This document shows, piece by piece, positions 14,562-19,093 of a DNA stretch of 19,093 nucleotides. The DNA is taken from the NCBI GenBank assembly GCA_025354065.1, contig JANXNM010000418.1, forward strand, positions 1 through 19,093, given 5' to 3'. A program made the translations under genes and the position numbers. Origin of the DNA: Synechococcales cyanobacterium 340R_concoct_173_sub. GTDB lineage: Bacteria > Cyanobacteriota > Cyanobacteriia > Leptolyngbyales > Leptolyngbyaceae. The notes beneath the pieces are model-generated. The model saw nothing but the letters and a program-made list of their open reading frames with translations, was not told the DNA's origin and made no database searches. Numbering within the stretch: the first letter of the stretch is position 1; every line of letters begins with the position of its first letter.

Positions 14562-16312
14562 TTATTGAAAATTCTATTCATCGTAAACTCCGTTCATTTG
14601 TTCAAGTCTGGAAAGAAATGCATCACAATCGCACTACTATTGGTCTTTGGAGTGTTGTCTTATTGACGGGTTCTATGGGCCTCGTCAATTTATGGTCTTC
14701 TGTATTTCCAGGCGACCCGACGCGCTTGGAGTGGTTAGATTTCTTTATGCCGATTGAGATGCGGGCAGAGGCGCATATTTTCTCGGCAATGTGTGGCTTT
14801 TTGCTATTGATGATGGCGGTAAATCTGAAACGCCGTAAACGGATGGCTTGGTGGATAACTATGGGAACTTGTGCAGTTTCGATCGTCACTCATCTCATTA
14901 AAGGATTGGATTACGAAGAATGCATTTTAGCGATTGTTTTGATGACGCAATTACTGCTAATGCGTAAGGAGTTTACAGCTCGGTCTGATCGGCCCTCTAT
15001 TGCTCAAGGTATAAACCATTTTGGTGCAGCACTCCTCTTTACATTAATGTATGGCTCCACGGGGTTTTATATTCTCGATGGCCATTTTTCAATTTATCAA
15101 GACGCAAAATTAATCCAACATTATAATTTTGGTATAAAACCTGCGGTTATTAAAACCTTTGAACTCTTTTTTACGGCAGACAATACAGGACTAATCCCTG
15201 AAACGGTCTATGCAACTTGGTTTGTGCATTCGATTTATGCGGTTGGATCATTGACAATACTGTATGCCATTGGCATGTTATTGCGTCCTGTATTGCTCAA
15301 AAATAGCGCAAAAGCCGATCGTAGATTTGCTGAGATTATTATCAATCAATACGGTCAATCATCGTTGGCTCGGTTGGCTTTGCTGTCCGATAAAGAATAT
15401 TATTTTAGTCCATCGCACCGATCGGTGATTGCCTTTGTTGTGAAAGGGCGCTCGGCAATTGCCTTGGGGGATCCGATTGGGCCGGAGGACGATCGATTGG
15501 AGACATTGTATTCGTTCCGTCAATTTTGCCGATCGAATGATTGGTTCCCGGCATTTTATGAGGTTGGGACTGAACAACTCAGTTGTTATCGTTCAATGGG
15601 TTGGCATTGGATTCAAATCGGTGAGGAAGCTATTGTCGATTTATCCAAGTTTCATTTAAAAGGTAAATCTAATCAATCTCTACGGACCGCCGTCAATCGT
15701 TTGACTAAAACTGGACATCGTTTTGTTGTTTATGAACCACCCAATAGTGCGGAATTGATCACGAAACTTAAGCCCGTGAGTGATGAATGGTTGAAGCAAA
15801 AAAATGGTTCAGAAAAGCAGTTTTCTATTGCATGGTTCGATCGGGACTACTTACAAAACTATAAGATTGCAGTCGTCTATGATGCGAACGATCGAATTGT
15901 GGCCTTTAGTAATTTGCTATCCGGTTATAATAAAAATGAAGTGACAATAGATTTGATGCGACACCGGGCTGATGTAGAGAATGGCACGATGGAATATTTG
16001 TTTGTTTCACTGCTTCAACACTTTAAGTCAGAACACTATGACACCTTAAGTTTTAGTTTGTCACCATTGGCGGGTGTGGGGACAACAACGGCATCTCCAG
16101 CGATCGAAAAGGGACTACGACGGTTTGTGAAATATCTCAATCGTTTTTATAATTTCAATGGGTTACATCAGTTTAAGCATAAATTTCAGCCGGATTGGGA
16201 GCCACGTTATTTGGTGTTTCCCAATCATCAATCACTTCCCGAAATCGCGTTAGGTTTAGTTCGGGCTGATTCCGGCGATCGCCTTTTTGACTATCTGAAA
16301 GGCGGCACTTGA
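14558..16312 (+). CDS. MprF-like phosphatidylglycerol aminoacyltransferase (DUF2156 domain)
   Basis: A 584-residue protein. About six membrane helices lie in the first 245 residues (near 27-48, 71-91, 93-113, 121-136, 156-175 and 224-245), followed by a cytosolic DUF2156 (GNAT-like) domain. The domain has SHRSVIAFVVKGRSAIALGDPIG, the MGWHWIQIGEEAIVDL motif, and the typical end FYNFNGLHQFKHKFQPDWEPRYLVFP. MprF enzymes transfer Lys or Ala from aminoacyl-tRNA to phosphatidylglycerol, lowering the membrane's negative charge. The length is well below the roughly 840 residues of full MprF: the N-terminal flippase block is absent and only the helices next to the synthase are kept. Amino-acid specificity cannot be read from the sequence. 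Its ATG overlaps the stop of the upstream esterase gene. Confidence 0.87.
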   Translation: MIIENSIHRKLRSFVQVWKEMHHNRTTIGLWSVVLLTGSMGLVNLWSSVFPGDPTRLEWLDFFMPIEMRAEAHIFSAMCGFLLLMMAVNLKRRKRMAWWITMGTCAVSIVTHLIKGLDYEECILAIVLMTQLLLMRKEFTARSDRPSIAQGINHFGAALLFTLMYGSTGFYILDGHFSIYQDAKLIQHYNFGIKPAVIKTFELFFTADNTGLIPETVYATWFVHSIYAVGSLTILYAIGMLLRPVLLKNSAKADRRFAEIIINQYGQSSLARLALLSDKEYYFSPSHRSVIAFVVKGRSAIALGDPIGPEDDRLETLYSFRQFCRSNDWFPAFYEVGTEQLSCYRSMGWHWIQIGEEAIVDLSKFHLKGKSNQSLRTAVNRLTKTGHRFVVYEPPNSAELITKLKPVSDEWLKQKNGSEKQFSIAWFDRDYLQNYKIAVVYDANDRIVAFSNLLSGYNKNEVTIDLMRHRADVENGTMEYLFVSLLQHFKSEHYDTLSFSLSPLAGVGTTTASPAIEKGLRRFVKYLNRFYNFNGLHQFKHKFQPDWEPRYLVFPNHQSLPEIALGLVRADSGDRLFDYLKGGT

Positions 16313-16325
16313 GAATCAAATCAAT

Positions 16326-16354
16326 TTAGACATGGTAAACTGTGAGGCTATACA
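16326..16354 (+). promoter_or_regulatory. Candidate sigma-70-type promoter for ridA
   Basis: TTAGAC (16326-16331), a 17-bp spacer, and TATACA (16349-16354), each matching four of six or better to the consensus boxes, 26 bases before the ATG at 16380. It suggests ridA starts its own transcript rather than depending on the MprF gene. Confidence 0.4.
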
Positions 16355-16379
16355 GTATTTGATCCTCCATTAGAAAATT

Positions 16380-16772
16380 ATGACCCGATCGATCGTTCAA
16401 ACAAATCTGGCACCTGCACCCGTCGGACCCTACAATCAAGCCATTGTTGCCTCTGGGAAGATGGCGTTCTTATCTGGACAGATTGCCCTAGACCCTGTGA
16501 CGGGTGCGATCGGGGGTACCGGAGATGTGGTGGCTCAGACTGAACAGGTGATGGCAAATTTAAAGGCGGTTCTTGAGGCATCGGGAGCGAGTTTTGCATC
16601 TGTGGTGAAGACGGGTGTTTTTTTGAAGGATATGAATGATTTTGCGGCGATGAATGCGGTGTATTCAAAATACTTTGATGAAAAAAATGCTCCGGCCCGC
16701 GCCTGTGTGGAAGTTGCCAGGTTGCCGAAGGATGTGTTGGTGGAGATTGATTGTATTGCGATCGTTGAATAA
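16380..16772 (+). CDS. ridA: RidA family enamine/imine deaminase
   Basis: A 130-residue protein matching the RidA (YjgF/YER057c/UK114) family end to end: PAPVGPYNQAI at 12-22, MAFLSGQIALDP at 28-39, and the active-site Arg107 in ARACVEVARLPKDVLVEID. RidA trimers hydrolyse reactive 2-aminoacrylate and related imines released by PLP enzymes, protecting the cell from enzyme damage. Length and all core motifs are normal. It is followed 20 bases downstream by the Uma2 gene, with a GGAG-type ribosome site before that ATG. Confidence 0.92.
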   Translation: MTRSIVQTNLAPAPVGPYNQAIVASGKMAFLSGQIALDPVTGAIGGTGDVVAQTEQVMANLKAVLEASGASFASVVKTGVFLKDMNDFAAMNAVYSKYFDEKNAPARACVEVARLPKDVLVEIDCIAIVE

Positions 16773-16792
16773 TCCTTATTCAGGAGCCTTCC

Positions 16793-17455
16793 ATGACTTC
16801 AGTAATTACTATTCCCATTGACTATCCTTCTGGAGATGGACAACCTGTGGCCGAGACGTTTGATCATTTGCATGTGATGTTGATTACGATCGCAGTACTA
16901 CGACAGTACTTGCAGCATAAGAGAGCTTGCGTTCTGGGTAATCAATTTTTGTATTATGCTCAGGGATTACCTCGATTGAAATGCGCGCCGGATGTGATGG
17001 TGATTTTTGGGGTGGAGCCAGGGGGGCGGGATAACTATAAAATTTGGGAGGAAGGTGAGATTCCACGAGTCGTTTTTGAGATGACTTCACCAGGAACCAA
17101 AAAAGAGGATGATGGATTTAAAAAACAACTCTATGAACAGATTGGTATTGAAGAGTATTGGCAATTTGACCCAAAAGGGGACTGGATTACGGAGAAGTTA
17201 CGTGGTTATCGACTGATCGGGGATACCTATGTCTCGATCGAAAATAGTCAAAGTCAAGCATTAAATTTACGTTTGGCCGTCGATGGTAGGTTGATTGCTT
17301 TTTACCGTTTGGATAATGGCGAAAAGCTTTTGGCTCCTGATGAATTGTATGAGAAGTCAGATCGATTACAAGATGAATTAGTCACTGAACGATCGCAAAA
17401 TGAAGCCTTACAGCAACAACTCGATCGTTATCGTGAACGATTTGGTGAACTCTAA
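16793..17455 (+). CDS. Uma2 family endonuclease (DUF820)
   Basis: A 220-residue protein of the Uma2/DUF820 family, a restriction-endonuclease-like fold hugely expanded in cyanobacteria. The PD-(D/E)xK-type residues are visible: Asp in CAPDVMVIFG (65-73) and Glu in VVFEMTSPGTKKEDD (93-107) with nearby Lys, then the family's YEQIGIEEYWQFDP. The C-terminus (about 180-220) is a charged coiled coil (LYEKSDRLQDELVTERSQ...), a common add-on of this family. A GGAG lies 7-8 bases before ATG 16793. The biological role of these proteins is not established; ties to mobile DNA have been suggested. Position between ridA and cobN suggests no functional link. Confidence 0.85.
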   Translation: MTSVITIPIDYPSGDGQPVAETFDHLHVMLITIAVLRQYLQHKRACVLGNQFLYYAQGLPRLKCAPDVMVIFGVEPGGRDNYKIWEEGEIPRVVFEMTSPGTKKEDDGFKKQLYEQIGIEEYWQFDPKGDWITEKLRGYRLIGDTYVSIENSQSQALNLRLAVDGRLIAFYRLDNGEKLLAPDELYEKSDRLQDELVTERSQNEALQQQLDRYRERFGEL

Positions 17456-17500
17456 ATGATTTAGCAATATCACTCACAAAATCTAATTGAGATAATTAAA

Positions 17501-19093
17501 ATGCATCGGATTGCTGCAATGCCGGGAGGCTGGAATCCTGACGAAGAAGGAGTTGTCTTTATAGAACAAGATCCCGGCCCGATCGTAATTCTGACCGCTC
17601 AAGATACTGATATTAGTGGGTTGGCGCGGGCGGTTGATCAATTGCCCCATGATTTTCCGGCAGTTCGGGTGGCGAGTTTGTTGGCCTTGGCCCAACCGTT
17701 GACGATCGACACCTACGCCGAAGATGTATTAGAAAAAGCGCAGGTCATTGTAATTCGACTATTGGGCGGGGTCAGCTATTGGGCCTATGGATTAGAAGTT
17801 GTCCAGGAAATTGCGGAACGGTTTGGGACTAAAGTAATTGTGATTCCGGGAGACGATCGCCCCGATCCAATCTTGTCCAGCCGATCGACCGTACCGCTAA
17901 TTGAGGCCAATCAGATATGGCGATATTTTACTGAAGGTGGAGTTGGGAACTTTCGGAATTTATTAGGATTTTTGGCCGATCGATATTTAGATCTTCATCA
18001 AAGTTTTGAATCACCGCAGCCCATTCCAAGAGTTGGGCTATATCCATTCCCAGTTTTTAAAATTGAACATCCCCGTGTTGGGATTATTTTTTATCGCGCC
18101 CATTATCTTGCTGGTAACACCGAGCCGATCGATGCCCTGTGTCAACGTTTAATCTCTAGTAATCTCACCCCTGTTCCGGTATTCATTTCATCATTACGCG
18201 ATCCTGATGTGCAATTGGATTTGCTTAGTATTTTGCAACCTGATGGTGAGCCTGCGATCGAAGTATTATTAAATACAACTAGTTTTTCATTGTTAAATCC
18301 GGCTCCGCTTTATCCGGCATCACCCACCACAGTGAAGGATACGGCTGAGTTGTGGAGTCAACTTAATGTCCCGATTTTACAGGTGATTTTGAGTGGTGGA
18401 CCGGAAGAACAATGGCGATCGGATACGCGAGGATTGTCTCCGCGAGATACGGCCATGAATGTGGCATTACCGGAGGTTGACGGTCGGATTATTACTCGAA
18501 CTATTTCGTTTAAAGGAGTACAGACCAAGCATCCTATTTTACAAACCGATGTGATGGGATATAAATCCGTGGGCGATCGGGTGCGGTTTGTTTGCGACCT
18601 CGCGGCAAATTGGGTGAAGTTGCGTAGGTCCGAGGTTGCCGATCGTAAAGTGTCGCTGATTTTAGCCAATTATCCAAACCGTGATGGACGACTTGCAAAT
18701 GGTGTGGGATTGGATACACCGCAGAGTTGTGTGGAGATCTTACGATCGCTTAAAGATTCTGGCTATACGGTTTCTGATATTCCTGAAGATGGCGATCAAT
18801 TGATTCAGTGGCTAACTAAAGGAATTACTAATGATCCTGAAGGACAAGGAATTAGACCCATATTGCAAACGCTAGAACGATCGAAATACACCACCTATTT
18901 TGAAACATTACCGCAAGAAATCTGTGATGCGATGAATTGTCGGTGGATTGGTCCTAGTTCGTCTGATTTCCCAATTTCAGGCATTCAACTTGGGAATATT
19001 TTCATTGGTATTCAACCCTCGCGAGGCTACGATCGAGACCCTTCCCTCAACTATCACGCGCCCGATCTCGAACCGACCCATGAATACTTGGCG
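17501..19093 (+). CDS. cobN: Cobaltochelatase subunit CobN, N-terminal part (runs off the window)
   Basis: An open frame of 531 codons from ATG 17501 to the last base without a stop. Diagnostic CobN/ChlH-family stretches are IRLLGGVSYWAYGLE near residue 87, GGVGNFRNLLGFLADRY near 146, PRVGIIFYRAHYLAGN near 190, LILANYPNRDGRLANG near 386, and the final SLNYHAPDLEPTHEYLA. CobN is the large ATP-dependent chelatase subunit that inserts cobalt into hydrogenobyrinic acid a,c-diamide in cobalamin synthesis, working with AAA+ partners; in cyanobacteria those partners may be shared with magnesium chelatase. Since full CobN is over 1200 residues, less than half is present here. The continuous frame argues against decay in the visible part. 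The homologous ChlH/BchH is less likely given the N-terminal motifs. Confidence 0.9.
   Translation, partial: MHRIAAMPGGWNPDEEGVVFIEQDPGPIVILTAQDTDISGLARAVDQLPHDFPAVRVASLLALAQPLTIDTYAEDVLEKAQVIVIRLLGGVSYWAYGLEVVQEIAERFGTKVIVIPGDDRPDPILSSRSTVPLIEANQIWRYFTEGGVGNFRNLLGFLADRYLDLHQSFESPQPIPRVGLYPFPVFKIEHPRVGIIFYRAHYLAGNTEPIDALCQRLISSNLTPVPVFISSLRDPDVQLDLLSILQPDGEPAIEVLLNTTSFSLLNPAPLYPASPTTVKDTAELWSQLNVPILQVILSGGPEEQWRSDTRGLSPRDTAMNVALPEVDGRIITRTISFKGVQTKHPILQTDVMGYKSVGDRVRFVCDLAANWVKLRRSEVADRKVSLILANYPNRDGRLANGVGLDTPQSCVEILRSLKDSGYTVSDIPEDGDQLIQWLTKGITNDPEGQGIRPILQTLERSKYTTYFETLPQEICDAMNCRWIGPSSSDFPISGIQLGNIFIGIQPSRGYDRDPSLNYHAPDLEPTHEYLA

Noticed and set aside
16793..17455. Uma2 gene as part of a defence island
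   Set aside because: Uma2 genes are dispersed throughout cyanobacterial genomes; neighbours ridA and cobN are housekeeping genes.

Overview
The window looks cyanobacterial. The palindrome core CGATCG (HIP1-like; full GCGATCGC copies for example at 597-604) is scattered throughout, and several proteins belong to families I know best from cyanobacteria: a CyRepA1-type replication protein, a TPR-CHAT protein, an M48-like membrane protein with a degenerate active site, a Uma2 nuclease and CobN. No tRNA, rRNA or CRISPR array was seen. I cannot name the species.

Layout. 1-1230 (-) is a decayed TPR-CHAT gene with an internal deletion plus frameshift; it runs off the left edge. Its upstream end abuts 1215-1919, a non-autonomous IS5-type element with perfect terminal inverted repeats but two internal deletions in its transposase. 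1976-5095 (-) encodes a 1039-residue CyRepA1-family plasmid replication protein. 5096-5794 is a long non-coding stretch packed with hairpins and an iteron-like repeat (CGTTAYGG). It separates repA from a divergent gene (5795-6916, +) for an unrecognised protein with two winged-helix-like segments. Together 1976-6916 has the architecture of a complete plasmid replicon.

From 6963 rightward the genes are ordinary, chromosome-like ones: an Spx/ArsC-like thioredoxin-fold protein (-), a degenerate M48-like membrane protein (+), an FTR1 iron permease (+), an alpha/beta hydrolase (+), a YugP-type zinc metallopeptidase (-), then a cell-envelope cluster. That cluster is an anchored SGNH hydrolase (-), divergent from an anchored esterase-D-like hydrolase whose stop codon overlaps the start of an MprF-like aminoacyl-phosphatidylglycerol synthase (+). 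Then follow RidA (+), a Uma2 family nuclease (+) and the first 531 codons of cobN (+), cut by the right edge.

The two most interesting points are the apparent plasmid origin and replication module beside chromosome-type genes, bordered by an IS remnant and a truncated gene, and the translationally coupled esterase/MprF pair. The latter resembles the acvB/lpiA arrangement, in which a hydrolase removes the amino acid that an MprF homologue adds to phosphatidylglycerol.
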